Shown piece by piece: positions 45,974 to 54,582 of a stretch of 64,000 nt of DNA (position 1 is its first letter; the number at the start of each line of letters is the position of its first letter). Made by a program: the position numbers and the translations under genes. The notes below the pieces were generated by a model. It was not told where the DNA came from, did not search any database, and was given only the letters and a program-made list of their open reading frames with translations. Source of the DNA: Paraburkholderia madseniana (GTDB lineage: Bacteria > Pseudomonadota > Gammaproteobacteria > Burkholderiales > Burkholderiaceae); the NCBI RefSeq assembly GCF_009690905.1, contig NZ_VOSW01000018.1, forward strand, positions 46,995 through 110,994, read 5' to 3'.

Positions 45974-46714
45974 ATGCAGTTGTCAAAGCGCCTTGCTGCC
46001 GAGCTGTTCGGCACCTTCTGGCTCGTGCTCGGGGGCTGCGGCAGCGCCGTCCTCGCCGCTAACTTCGCCGGCCCGGTCCACGGCCTGGGCATCGGTTTCG
46101 TGGGCGTCTCGCTCGCATTCGGCCTCACTGTCCTGACAATGGCGTATGCGATCGGCCACATCTCCGGCTGCCACCTGAATCCGGCGGTGAGCGTCGGCCT
46201 GACCGTCGCTGGCCGCTTTCCGGCCCGCGACCTACTGCCGTACATCGTAGCGCAAGTGATCGGCGCGGTGCTGGGTGCGTTGGTGCTGTCGTTGATCGCA
46301 TCGGGCAAGCCGGGCTTCGACCTCGTTGCCAGCGGTTTCGCCAGCAACGGCTACGGTGAGCGTTCGCCGGGCCAATACTCGCTCGCGGCCGCATTCATTT
46401 GCGAAGTGGTGATGACCGGCTTCTTCCTGTTCGTCATCCTCGGCGCGACCGACAAGCGCGCGCCGGCCGGTTTCGCGCCGATCGCCATCGGCCTGTGCCT
46501 GACGCTGATTCACCTGATCTCGATTCCGGTTACCAACACGTCGGTCAACCCGGCGCGCTCCACCGGTCCGGCGCTGTTCGTCGGCGGCGCAGCGGTCGAT
46601 CAGCTTTGGATGTTCTGGGTCGCACCGATTATTGGCGCGGTGATCGCAGGCGTGCTGTACCCGCTCGTTGCCGAAAGCCGCCGCAGCAATTCGCAGGAAC
46701 TGGCGCTCGACTGA
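45974..46714 (+). CDS. aqpZ: Aquaporin Z
   Basis: AqpZ is a tetrameric water channel of the inner membrane. The ATG at 45974 ([20 protein letters not shown]) is the standard start, with AGGAT upstream, giving 246 residues. Six membrane helices and both NPA loops are present: HLNPAVSVG (NPA at 69-71) and [11 protein letters not shown]. The Arg after the second NPA and the surrounding Thr fit a water-selective filter. Confidence 0.96.
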   Translation: MQLSKRLAAELFGTFWLVLGGCGSAVLAANFAGPVHGLGIGFVGVSLAFGLTVLTMAYAIGHISGCHLNPAVSVGLTVAGRFPARDLLPYIVAQVIGAVLGALVLSLIASGKPGFDLVASGFASNGYGERSPGQYSLAAAFICEVVMTGFFLFVILGATDKRAPAGFAPIAIGLCLTLIHLISIPVTNTSVNPARSTGPALFVGGAAVDQLWMFWVAPIIGAVIAGVLYPLVAESRRSNSQELALD

Positions 46715-46886
46715 TCAGCGAGTGCGCCGGGTGTGTCCGGGTGTGCTCGGATGTGCATATTCCAGGCAGTCAAAGCGGGCGCTACGGCGCCCGTTTCGGT
46801 TTTGCGCACAATGCGCGCGGCCCGTGGCCCGCCGATAACCCGCTGCTAGAATCGTGCGACTTCCCAAGCTCGCACAGGTGCTACCG

Positions 46887-47582
46887 ATGACCCGTTTCCG
46901 CGGATTCCTGCATGGCGTCGCACTCTCCATCGGCGGTTTGTGTGCAGGCGTACTGGTGTTACCCGCGGCCCATGCGGCGGACAGCAATACCGAAACGCTC
47001 GTATTCGTGCGCCACGGCGAGAAGCCCGCCAAGGGTTACGGCCAGCTCGATTGTCAGGGGCTCAACCGCGCGCTGGCCCTGCCGGCAGTGATCGCCGCCA
47101 AGTTCGGCAAGCCGGATGCGATCTACGCGCCCGATCCCGGCCAGCAAAAGGACGACAGCGGCCATCCCTATTACTATGTCCGGCCGCTGGCGACCATCGA
47201 GCCAACCGCCATCCAGTTCCAGATGCCGGTGCAAACCCCGTACGGCTTCGCCCAGATCGACCAGCTCGGTACAGCGCTCGTCAATCCCGCCAATCGCAGC
47301 AAGCTGATTGTCGTTGCGTGGGAGCACAAGCTGATCGTGAAGTTGCTGCGCCAGATGATGAGCACACATGGCGGCAATGCCGCCGATGTCCCCAACTGGC
47401 AAAGCGACGACTTCGACAGTATTTATATTGTTCGCCTCAACTGGCAAAACGGCACGGCCCACGCTACGTTCAAGCTTGACCGCCAGGGACTGAACGGCCG
47501 CGCCGCGGACTGCCCATGCGCGGCACTGCCGGGAGCGCCTTCCGCGGCTGCGGCGGGTGCTTCCGCTGGCTCGGCTGATTAA
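46887..47582 (+). CDS. Secreted histidine phosphatase superfamily protein
   Basis: The 231-residue product has a signal peptide (VALSIGGLCAGVLVLPAAHA) and the superfamily motif VFVRHGEKP shortly after the cleavage site, with a second His in VAWEHKLIVKLL. I start at the ATG at 46887, preceded by AGGTG; a GTG at 46854 is in frame. The catalytic His is in RHG. The substrate is unknown. It appears to be a single-gene unit. Confidence 0.8.
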   Translation: MTRFRGFLHGVALSIGGLCAGVLVLPAAHAADSNTETLVFVRHGEKPAKGYGQLDCQGLNRALALPAVIAAKFGKPDAIYAPDPGQQKDDSGHPYYYVRPLATIEPTAIQFQMPVQTPYGFAQIDQLGTALVNPANRSKLIVVAWEHKLIVKLLRQMMSTHGGNAADVPNWQSDDFDSIYIVRLNWQNGTAHATFKLDRQGLNGRAADCPCAALPGAPSAAAAGASAGSAD

Positions 47583-47866
47583 TTGGGTAATACAGATGTA
47601 AGCCGTGATTACGAGCGCGGCCGTCCAATTGCGGCAATAGGCGGCGGGAACTGGACGCCGGCTCGGTCTAAGGAGCCTGGAGACCTTATTGACGGGGCTT
47701 CGGGCGGAAAGCGCACGTCGCGTGTTGCGTTCGAAGGTTCCTTCTACCGCCTTTCAAACCCTGCGACGATGCTTGCAGTCCGTAACATCTCGTCTCACTA
47801 ACCCGCGACCGGAATGCGTAGATTGGTCCTGTGCGACAAACATACGTCGCCTCACAGGAGAACAAC

Positions 47867-48169
47867 ATGAAACGCATCGTCACTCACTTGCTGGTTGCTG
47901 CCGGACTCGCGGCGGGCGCATGCGGTGTCGCGCAAGCGCATACGGATCTGAATATCGGACTGTCGCTCGGCGTACCGGTTTATGCCCAGCCTGCCCCCGT
48001 CTACGCAGCGCCGCAGCCGGTGTACTACGGCAACGGCGGCTGGGACCATCGCTACGACCGCGGCGGCTACTATCGCGACGACCACCGGGATAACCGCGGC
48101 TGGGATCACAACGACCGCCACTGGGGTCACGATGACCGTGGCGATCGCCGTGGCGGATGGCACGGCTGA
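47867..48169 (+). CDS. Small secreted protein with PXPV-like and His/Asp/Arg-rich tail
   Basis: This 100-residue protein has a signal peptide (RIVTHLLVAAGLAAGACG, cleavage near AQA) and CAGGAG before the ATG at 47867. The mature part has APVYAAPQPVYY repeats like those of PXPV-repeat proteins. The last 50 residues are rich in Gly, His, Asp, Arg, Trp and Tyr. It could bind metal or polyanions. Function unknown. A strong terminator follows. Confidence 0.75.
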   Translation: MKRIVTHLLVAAGLAAGACGVAQAHTDLNIGLSLGVPVYAQPAPVYAAPQPVYYGNGGWDHRYDRGGYYRDDHRDNRGWDHNDRHWGHDDRGDRRGGWHG

Positions 48170-48210
48170 TCGTAGCGTTGGCTCGTAAGGTCGCGTAGGA
48201 ACGCGAACAA

Positions 48211-48249
48211 CCGGCCCGCATCCGCGAAAGAGGATGCGGGCCGGTCCGT
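48211..48249. terminator. Terminator between the small secreted protein gene and the HAD gene
   Basis: CCGGCCCGCATCC - 8 nt - GGATGCGGGCCGG is a perfect 13-bp stem followed by TCCGTTTTC. It lies between two convergent genes and could serve both. Confidence 0.85.
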
Positions 48250-48251
48250 TT

Positions 48252-49073
48252 TCAGGACATCAGTTCGTCGTCGAGCGAGAAAAGTTTGCGCAGATGCTGC
48301 GCAACGCCCGCTTCGAAGTTGTTGCCGATGCGCGGCACGTTCGGCAGACGCGTGATTAGATCGGGATTGGCGTTGTTCATCATGAACGGATGGCCGGCTG
48401 TCTCCAGCAGGTCGATATCGTTCATGTTGTCGCCGAACGCCACGCATTGCGAGGCATCGACGCCGAGGCGCTCGAGCACGATCTGCAAAGCACGCCCCTT
48501 CGATACGTTCGACGTCATCACCTCCAGACAATCCGGCAGCGAATAGGTGACGTACAGCGCGTCGCCGAATTCGCGCGCCAGGTTGGCCGAGATTTGCGCC
48601 AGATCGGCGGGCTCACCGATGTAGAGCACCTTGGCAATGTCGACGCCGTCGTGCTTCGGCAAATCGGTGACCTCGTAGGTGAAGCCGGAATCCTGATGGA
48701 ATTTCAGCAGATCCGGCGCATCGCGGTCGATCAACCACGCCTGGTCGGCGAACAGGTTGACGATCACACGACCGTGCGCGCCGGCGATTTCCGGCTGCAC
48801 CAGCCGCTGCACGATGGCCGGCGGCAGGTCGTCGGCGTGGATCACCGTGTTGTCCGGCGCGTGAATGCGCGCGCCGTTCGACGTGATCAGGTACGCCTTG
48901 ATGCCCAGCAGGTCACGAATGCCCGCAACGTCGCAGTAGTGGCGCCCCGTGGCGATCACGAAGTGCAGCCCATCGCTTTCCAGCTTACGCACGGTGGCGA
49001 TCGTGAACGGGTCCACCTGGTGATCGGCGTTGAGCAGCGTGCCGTCGAGATCCGTGGCAATGACTTTATACAT
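48252..49073 (-). CDS. Cof-type HAD-IIB phosphatase
   Basis: The 273-residue product is a haloacid-dehalogenase-type phosphatase. The nucleophile motif is IATDLDGTLLNADHQV at the N-terminus, and motif IV near the C-terminus is VAFGDNMNDIDLLETAGHPF. The cap-region and length fit the Cof/YbiV group, which act on sugar phosphates or flavin phosphates. The substrate is not evident. Confidence 0.9.
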   Translation of the reverse strand: MYKVIATDLDGTLLNADHQVDPFTIATVRKLESDGLHFVIATGRHYCDVAGIRDLLGIKAYLITSNGARIHAPDNTVIHADDLPPAIVQRLVQPEIAGAHGRVIVNLFADQAWLIDRDAPDLLKFHQDSGFTYEVTDLPKHDGVDIAKVLYIGEPADLAQISANLAREFGDALYVTYSLPDCLEVMTSNVSKGRALQIVLERLGVDASQCVAFGDNMNDIDLLETAGHPFMMNNANPDLITRLPNVPRIGNNFEAGVAQHLRKLFSLDDELMS

Positions 49074-49159
49074 AGTGTGAGCAGCCGGGCAGCGTCAAAG
49101 ATCGCATTTTACCGTTGCGCGCGCATCCGCGAGATCACACCCGGCGCGCCAGACGATTC

Positions 49160-50041
49160 TCAACCGCCGATGCGAGCCGCTTCGCGCTGCGCCAATTGCA
49201 AACCGCCGTGTGCCGAGTCCGCCAACGGCTCGCGCAAGCGGGCTTGATAGATCTGCGGCACGTACTCGCGCAAGGGTGCCCCGAGACCGCCGCACAGCGC
49301 GACCGGCAGGCTCGCTGAAGGGTCGAGCGCGGCAATCATCTTGCCCACCTCCACGCCGGCCTCATCGAGCAAATGCGCTGCGAACGGATGCGTGCGATGC
49401 GCAATGACGATCGGCGCGAGCCTCGCATAAGCGGTCTGATTAGCTTCGCACAGCCAGACCACGAGGCTGTCGCTGTCATGTGCGCCGGTGTGGGCGAGCA
49501 GCGCCTGCGCCAGATCGTCATTGGGCACACGGCCGTCGAGCGCTTGCTGGGCATACACGATGGCTCGTAGCCCAAGCCAGGCGCCGCTCGCTTCGTCGCC
49601 CGACGGGTAACCGAAGCCGCCGGCAGTTCGGCAGTCGCCATTGCCGTCAAGCACGGCCGCCTGACTGCCGGTGCCAAGCGCGACGACCACGCCGTGTGCG
49701 CCGCCGTGCGCACCAAGCAAGGTGGTGTACACATCGCTTTCCACCGCGAGCCCGGCAACCGCCGGCGCCTGCGCGCGAAACGCGGCCAGCCAGTCGCGAT
49801 TATTGACCCCTGCCAACCCGCAACCGAGTACGCAGCGCGCCCAGTCCAGCGGCACGCCGGCACGTGCGAATGCATCGGCGCAGCCCGCCTCAATGGCCTG
49901 CCACGCGCGCTCCACGCCGAGGCCCAGCCCCGAGGGCCCGCTCGCCGCCTGCGCCAGTTCACGGCCCTGCGCGTCGCCGAGTACGACTCGTGTACCAGTG
50001 CCGCCGCCGTCAATGCCGATCAGAAAGAGGTCTTTATTCAT
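49160..50041 (-). CDS. BadF/BadG-type ATPase, probable N-acetylglucosamine kinase
   Basis: The 293-residue product has the ASKHA-fold signature LFLIGIDGGGTGTRVVLGD at the N-terminus, a second phosphate motif (VVALGTGSQAAVLDGNG) and the FGYPSGDEASGAWLGLRAI block typical of GlcNAc kinase-like proteins. It should phosphorylate an amino sugar such as GlcNAc or glucosamine. A role in recycling cell-wall sugars is plausible but inferred. Confidence 0.82.
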   Translation of the reverse strand: MNKDLFLIGIDGGGTGTRVVLGDAQGRELAQAASGPSGLGLGVERAWQAIEAGCADAFARAGVPLDWARCVLGCGLAGVNNRDWLAAFRAQAPAVAGLAVESDVYTTLLGAHGGAHGVVVALGTGSQAAVLDGNGDCRTAGGFGYPSGDEASGAWLGLRAIVYAQQALDGRVPNDDLAQALLAHTGAHDSDSLVVWLCEANQTAYARLAPIVIAHRTHPFAAHLLDEAGVEVGKMIAALDPSASLPVALCGGLGAPLREYVPQIYQARLREPLADSAHGGLQLAQREAARIGG

Positions 50042-50193
50042 CGAATCGAGTGAGTTCAGGTGGTGATTCAGGTGGTGAATAAGGCATAGCGTGGCAGGTC
50101 AGTTTCAATCCCGCAATCGGCCGAATGGCCGGCTTGCGGCGCGCACGGCTTCCGCTATGCTGACGGACGACATGACAACGCGGGAGCGCGAAA

Positions 50194-50790
50194 GTGACAC
50201 AGCGATGCAACTGGGTATCGAGCGAAGCGCTCGCACACTACCACGACACCGAGTGGGGCGTGCCCTCGCGCGACGATCAGCATTTGTTCGAACTGCTTGT
50301 ACTGGAAGGCGCCCAGGCAGGTTTGTCATGGTCGACGATTCTCAACAAACGAACCGGCTATCGCCGCGCGTTCGCCGACTTCGACATCGACAAGGTCGCG
50401 CGCTTTACGCCCAAACATGTCGATGCGCTGGTGCTGGACGAAAGTATCGTGCGTCATCGCGGCAAGATCGAATCGGCCGTTACCAACGCGCGCGCCGTGC
50501 AGCAGATTCAGGCCGAGCACGGTTCGCTCGCCAACTTCGTTTGGTCGTTCGTCGACCAGACGCCGATCCAGAACGATTGGGCATCGTATAAACAGGCGCC
50601 TGCGTCGACCGAAATTTCTGACGCGCTCAGCAAGGGGCTGAAGCGTTACGGCTGCAAGTTCGTCGGCTCGACGATCTGCTATGCGTTCATGCAGGCGGTC
50701 GGCATGGTGAACGACCACGAGGCAAGCTGCATGTGCCGCGCGCGATGCGCGGCGCTCGGCAAGAAGGGACGCAATCGCAAGGCCGGTTGA
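50194..50790 (+). CDS. tag: DNA-3-methyladenine glycosylase I (Tag)
   Basis: Tag removes 3-methyladenine from alkylated DNA. The 198-residue product starts at GTG (MTQRCNWV) with GGGAG upstream. It has the typical HDTEWGVPSRDDQHLFELLV and SWSTILNKRTGYRRAFADFD blocks, and the C-terminal zinc residues in NDHEASCMC. The N-terminal Cys and His complete the zinc site. Confidence 0.95.
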   Translation: MTQRCNWVSSEALAHYHDTEWGVPSRDDQHLFELLVLEGAQAGLSWSTILNKRTGYRRAFADFDIDKVARFTPKHVDALVLDESIVRHRGKIESAVTNARAVQQIQAEHGSLANFVWSFVDQTPIQNDWASYKQAPASTEISDALSKGLKRYGCKFVGSTICYAFMQAVGMVNDHEASCMCRARCAALGKKGRNRKAG

Positions 50791-50938
50791 CGCCGCATAA
50801 GGGGCAAACGAGCCAAACCCGGGAATTGAAGGCTTTTCGCCGTGCTAGTCCGGGTTTCGTTAATTGGCGCGTGTCTGATACTGCCGTTCATGCGCTCGAA
50901 CAACGAATAAACGCTGCGTAACGCATGGGAGACCAACC

Positions 50939-51364
50939 ATGAAAACCCTTAGCTTCCTGACCCATCAGGAGATTTTCGATCAGGCCGTGGACCATCTGCT
51001 CGGCCAGAAACGCGCCGCCTTGCTGCCGCGCGGCGGCGGCGCATACCGCGGCTACTGCAGTGGCTGCCCGGTCGGCAGCTTCATCAAGCCGCACGACTAT
51101 ATGACCGCGATGGAAGGCGTTCCGGTGCGCTACATCGGCAAGGCGGCCATCGAGGTGCCTGCTTATATGGATGCCGGCATCTCTGCGCTCAAAAAGGCGC
51201 TCCTGCGCGCCCGCCTCAATGTGTACGACCCGGCCACAATCGCTCTGCTGAGTTGCCTGCAGAACGTGCACGACGTGTTCGGCACGTGGGAATGGCATGA
51301 GCGTCTGAGCTCGATTGCCCGGCAATTCGGCCTGTCCGCCGAGCGCCTGAAGAGCGCCGCGTAA
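50939..51364 (+). CDS. Conserved hypothetical protein
   Basis: This is a 141-residue protein I do not recognise. The ATG is preceded by GGGAGA. The N-terminal third (EIFDQAVDHLLGQKRAALLP) is helical. A distinctive RGGGAYRGYCSGCPVGSFI follows, with a CxxC pair. There is no signal peptide or membrane segment, so it is probably cytosolic. The CxxC could bind metal. It lies between tag and rpsU. Confidence 0.65.
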   Translation: MKTLSFLTHQEIFDQAVDHLLGQKRAALLPRGGGAYRGYCSGCPVGSFIKPHDYMTAMEGVPVRYIGKAAIEVPAYMDAGISALKKALLRARLNVYDPATIALLSCLQNVHDVFGTWEWHERLSSIARQFGLSAERLKSAA

Positions 51365-51406
51365 CGAGCCTCGGTACGGCGGCAAAGCCCAACGTAAATC
51401 GACTCC

Positions 51407-51452
51407 CCAAAAGCAAAACGGCGATGTGGCTTCTTTCGAAGCTCACACCGCC
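51407..51452 (-). terminator. Rho-independent terminator after rpsU
   Basis: On the minus strand GGCGGTGTGAGCTTC - GAAA - GAAGCCACATCGCC forms a stem with minor mismatches, followed by GTTTTGCTTTT. It lies about 40 bases past the rpsU stop. Confidence 0.75.
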
Positions 51453-51494
51453 GTTCGGCGTGCAGTGCGCTAAATACAGCGCGAAAAAACGTGC

Positions 51495-51707
51495 TTAGTG
51501 CAGCTTTTTCGGCAGCATCTGGCTGCGCAGGCGCTTGTGCAGGCGCTTCACAGCAGCAGCCTTCTTGCGCTTACGTGCCGTAGTCGGCTTTTCGTACGAT
51601 TGACGCTCACGCAGTTCTGCGATCAGGCCATTCTTTTCGATTGCGCGACGAAAGCGGCGAATCGCCACTTCGAACGGCTCGTTTTCTTTCAGAAGAATCG
51701 TCGTCAT
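51495..51707 (-). CDS. rpsU: 30S ribosomal protein S21
   Basis: S21 helps the 30S subunit start translation. The 70-residue product ([20 protein letters not shown], then [19 protein letters not shown]) has the family length and a very basic C-terminus ([19 protein letters not shown]). It stands alone here, away from dnaG-rpoD. Confidence 0.97.
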   Translation of the reverse strand: MTTILLKENEPFEVAIRRFRRAIEKNGLIAELRERQSYEKPTTARKRKKAAAVKRLHKRLRSQMLPKKLH

Positions 51708-52066
51708 GTAATTCCTAACTCAATCACTTGATAGGGGTAAATTGCGTGGCGGATACCGCTCACGCGCCGGCCCTCCGGTCGTTCCGATTCATGGCCAGTA
51801 ACAGGCAAACGCGGGAAAAATCCCGGCCAAACCACGAATGAAACGAGAGGCATAACGGCCACGGAGGCCGGAAAAGAGAGGTGGGGAGTTCACCGCGGAA
51901 CGCGGACAGACGTAACGCATATGCCGCGTCTGCTGCCGTTTCGCCAACCTTTCATCAATGAAAAACATTGACGAAACAGGCAAAGATCTCAATTCACTCC
52001 CGATGATATCAGGAAACTCCCCATCCTACCAGGGGTTTAGCGATCGCGCCAGGTCTCCTGCGCGGG
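51708..52066. other. Intergenic region between rpsU and the aldo/keto reductase gene
   Basis: About 359 bp with no gene. It includes the rpsU promoter region (minus strand) and a hairpin with an AAAAA loop at 51950-51976. A weak CCCC/GGGG hairpin at 52018-52038 lies just past the reductase stop. No promoter could be assigned. Confidence 0.5.
51950..51976. repeat. Inverted repeat upstream of rpsU
   Basis: TTTCATCAATG - AAAAA - CATTGACGAAA: 10 of 11 arm positions match. On the minus strand the loop is TTTTT. It may be a regulatory hairpin or operator. Confidence 0.5.
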
Positions 52067-53008
52067 TCAGGCGCTCGCCTCGTCCAGTTCACGGATATCG
52101 GCACCGGTCAGCATCAGATGGACGGCGGCGGCCAGGCTTTTGAGCTGGTCGACCGAGGTCGCACTGGCAATTGGGGCCGTTACACTCGGGCGGGCGATCA
52201 GCCATGCCAGCGCGACCGTGGCCGGCGTGCTACCGTGCCGCCCGGCGACCCGGTCGAGCGCGTCCAGAATCCGCAAACCGCGCTCGTTCAGATACTTCTC
52301 GACCCGGCTGCCACGCGCCTTGTTGGCCAGATCGGCCTGCGAACGGTACTTGCCGGACAGAAAGCCGCTTGCAAGGCTCCAATACACCACCACGCCGAGC
52401 TGATTGGCGAGCGCCACCGGCTCAATGTCACGCTCATACTCCGCGCGGTCGTACAGGTTGTACTCCGGCTGCAACAACTGATACTCGGGCAGCCCGTGCT
52501 GGCGGGACACGGCGAGCGCCTCTTCGACGCGCGCGCCGCTGTAGTTCGACGCGCCGATCACCCGCACCTTGCCCGCCTCGATCAGCTTCTGATACGCGCC
52601 AAGGGTTTCGGCCAAGGGCGTTTCGGTATCGTCGTCGTGAGAAAAATAGATATCGATGTAGTCGGTCTGCAAGCGCCGCAGCGAATCCTCCACGGCCGCC
52701 TGAATGTTCGCCGCCGACAAGCCCGTGCGCTGCGGGTGCTTCGAAACCTTGGTGGCAAGCACGATTCTGTCGCGCTTGCCGCTCCGCCTGAACCACTTGC
52801 CGATGATGGTTTCCGATTCGCCACCCTGGTTACCCGGCACCCACGCGGAATAGACATCGGCGGTATCGATAAAGTTGAGCCCCGCATCGACAAATGCATC
52901 CAGGATCGAAAACGAGGTCGCTTCATCGGCCGTCCAGCCAAATACATTGCCACCGAACATAAGCGGCGCGACCTCTAATTCGGAACGTCCAATCCGGCGC
53001 TTTTGCAT
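52067..53008 (-). CDS. Aldo/keto reductase
   Basis: This is an NADPH-dependent TIM-barrel oxidoreductase of 313 residues. I use the ATG at 53008 (MQKRRIGRSELEVAPLMFGG) with GGAG upstream. The catalytic set is visible: Asp in FIDTADVYSAW and its Tyr, Lys in VLATKVSKHP, His in IYFSHDDDT. It resembles the YajO/YhdN-type proteins. The natural substrate is unknown. Confidence 0.93.
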   Translation of the reverse strand: MQKRRIGRSELEVAPLMFGGNVFGWTADEATSFSILDAFVDAGLNFIDTADVYSAWVPGNQGGESETIIGKWFRRSGKRDRIVLATKVSKHPQRTGLSAANIQAAVEDSLRRLQTDYIDIYFSHDDDTETPLAETLGAYQKLIEAGKVRVIGASNYSGARVEEALAVSRQHGLPEYQLLQPEYNLYDRAEYERDIEPVALANQLGVVVYWSLASGFLSGKYRSQADLANKARGSRVEKYLNERGLRILDALDRVAGRHGSTPATVALAWLIARPSVTAPIASATSVDQLKSLAAAVHLMLTGADIRELDEASA

Positions 53009-53161
53009 GATTTCTCCAGGGTTTGTCACAAGAGAAAAGGAGAATACGCCGTCTTTTCAATACCTGCAGTGGATGTCCCGAACCAGGCTGCAAGCGGCTT
53101 ACAGACGGGTCGCAGCCCAACCGGCCCGAAAAACAATTGGATCGCTATTGCACAAAGTTCC

Positions 53162-53188
53162 TCAAGTTTTTTTTAGACGCGCCGTCAA
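53162..53188 (+). promoter_or_regulatory. Sigma-28 (FliA) promoter for fliC
   Basis: TCAAGTTT - 11 nt (including TTTTTAGACGC) - GCCGTCAA. Match 7/8 and 6/8 to consensus with the exact spacer. The -10 end is 88 bases before the fliC ATG. It is the expected class for the flagellin gene. Confidence 0.8.
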
Positions 53189-53276
53189 CCTTCACTGAGG
53201 CGGCCAGCAATGAACGAGTGCTTCCGCCGATGCCAACGTGGCGTATTGGGCTCAAGGCTTATTTAGGAGATTTTCC

Positions 53277-54425
53277 ATGCTCGGAATCAATAGCAACATC
53301 AACTCGCTGGTTGCACAGCAAAACCTTAATGGCTCGCAAAGCGCCCTTTCGCAAGCCATCACCCGTCTGTCGTCGGGCAAGCGCATCAACAGCGCGGCTG
53401 ACGATGCAGCAGGTCTGGCGATCTCGACGCGTATGCAAACGCAGATCAACGGCCTGAACCAGGGCGTGTCGAATGCGAATGACGGCGTGTCGATGATTCA
53501 AACCGCATCGAGCGCACTGTCGTCGCTGACCTCCAGCCTGCAACGTATCCGTCAGCTGGCGGTGCAAGCATCGACCGGTTCGCTGTCGGCGAGCGACCAG
53601 GCAGCACTGCAGAAGGAAGTTTCGGCACAGATCTCGGAAGTGAACCGTATCGCGTCGCAAACGACGTACAACGGCACGAACATTCTGGACGGCTCGGCAG
53701 GCAGCGTGACGTTCCAGGTTGGCGCGAACGTCGGTCAGACGATCAGCCTGAACCTGAGCCAGTCGATGTCGGCTGCGAAGATCGGTGGTGGCCTGGTGCA
53801 AACGGGTCAAACGGTCGGCACGGTCGCTATCAGCACCGATTCGACCGGCACGTACACCAGCACGGGCGCGACGATCACGTCGGTCAACGTGCTGTCGGAC
53901 GGCAAGGGCGGCTACACCTTCACCGACCAGAACAACCAGGCTATCTCGTCGGGCGCTGTTGCCAACATCTTCTCGGCCGGTACGGGCGCAGGTTCGGGCA
54001 CGGCAATCACCAACCTGACGCTGAGCGCCGCGTTGGGTACAGCGATGGGTGCGACCGCTTCCGGCGTTGCAACCGCGTCGATCGCCCAGATCAACGCGAT
54101 CAACAACCCGCCGACGGTTTCGAACCTGGACATCAGCAATGTCACTGGCGCGAACCAAGCAATGGTCTCGATCGACAATGCACTGCAGACCGTGAACACC
54201 CTGCAAGCTTCGCTGGGTGCCGCACAAAACCGCTTCACCGCAATTGCGACGTCGCAACAAGCTGAGTCGACCGACCTGTCGTCGGCACAATCGCAAATCA
54301 CGGACGCCAACTTCGCACAAGAAACGGCGAACCTGAGCAAGGCGCAAGTGCTGCAACAAGCTGGTATCTCGGTGTTGGCGCAAGCTAACTCGAACCCGCA
54401 ACAAGTTCTGAAGCTCCTGGGTTAA
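53277..54425 (+). CDS. fliC: Flagellin FliC
   Basis: FliC is the filament subunit. The ATG at 53277 (MLGINSNINSLVAQQNLNGS) has TAGGAG about 7 bases upstream and gives 382 residues. The conserved N-terminal D0/D1 region (LSSGKRINSAADDAAGLAIS) and C-terminal D1/D0 region (ETANLSKAQVLQQAGISVLA, ending QQVLKLLG) flank a short variable domain (about 180-290) rich in Ser, Thr, Gly and Ala. Those Ser/Thr residues are the likely sites for the downstream glycosylation genes. There is only one flagellin gene in the window. Confidence 0.97.
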   Translation: MLGINSNINSLVAQQNLNGSQSALSQAITRLSSGKRINSAADDAAGLAISTRMQTQINGLNQGVSNANDGVSMIQTASSALSSLTSSLQRIRQLAVQASTGSLSASDQAALQKEVSAQISEVNRIASQTTYNGTNILDGSAGSVTFQVGANVGQTISLNLSQSMSAAKIGGGLVQTGQTVGTVAISTDSTGTYTSTGATITSVNVLSDGKGGYTFTDQNNQAISSGAVANIFSAGTGAGSGTAITNLTLSAALGTAMGATASGVATASIAQINAINNPPTVSNLDISNVTGANQAMVSIDNALQTVNTLQASLGAAQNRFTAIATSQQAESTDLSSAQSQITDANFAQETANLSKAQVLQQAGISVLAQANSNPQQVLKLLG

Positions 54426-54441
54426 GAGCTGACGCAGTAAC

Positions 54442-54475
54442 GGAGATGCGCCGCGCGCGAGTGCGGCGCATCTCC
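54442..54475 (+). terminator. Strong hairpin after fliC
   Basis: GGAGATGCGCCGC - 8 nt - GCGGCGCATCTCC is a perfect 13-bp stem 17 bases past the fliC stop. There is no T-tract. It may reduce read-through into fliD or protect the abundant fliC mRNA. Confidence 0.75.
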
Positions 54476-54488
54476 GGGTTCCAAACAA

Positions 54489-54506
54489 CGGGAGGCATGC
54501 CTCCCG
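54489..54506. repeat. 18-bp perfect palindrome between fliC and fliD
   Basis: CGGGAGGCATGCCTCCCG is a perfect 18-bp palindrome between the fliC hairpin and the fliD start. It could be an operator or a second hairpin. Confidence 0.5.
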
Positions 54507-54582
54507 CTGTGCATTCCCATCACCAAGTGATGTAGCATCGCGCACCACCCAATTCAGATTTCCAGACGCCCGGAGCCTCTGC

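Noticed and set aside
54426..54582. Sigma-28 promoter before fliD
   Set aside because: No segment in this gap fits the motif seen at the five other sites.
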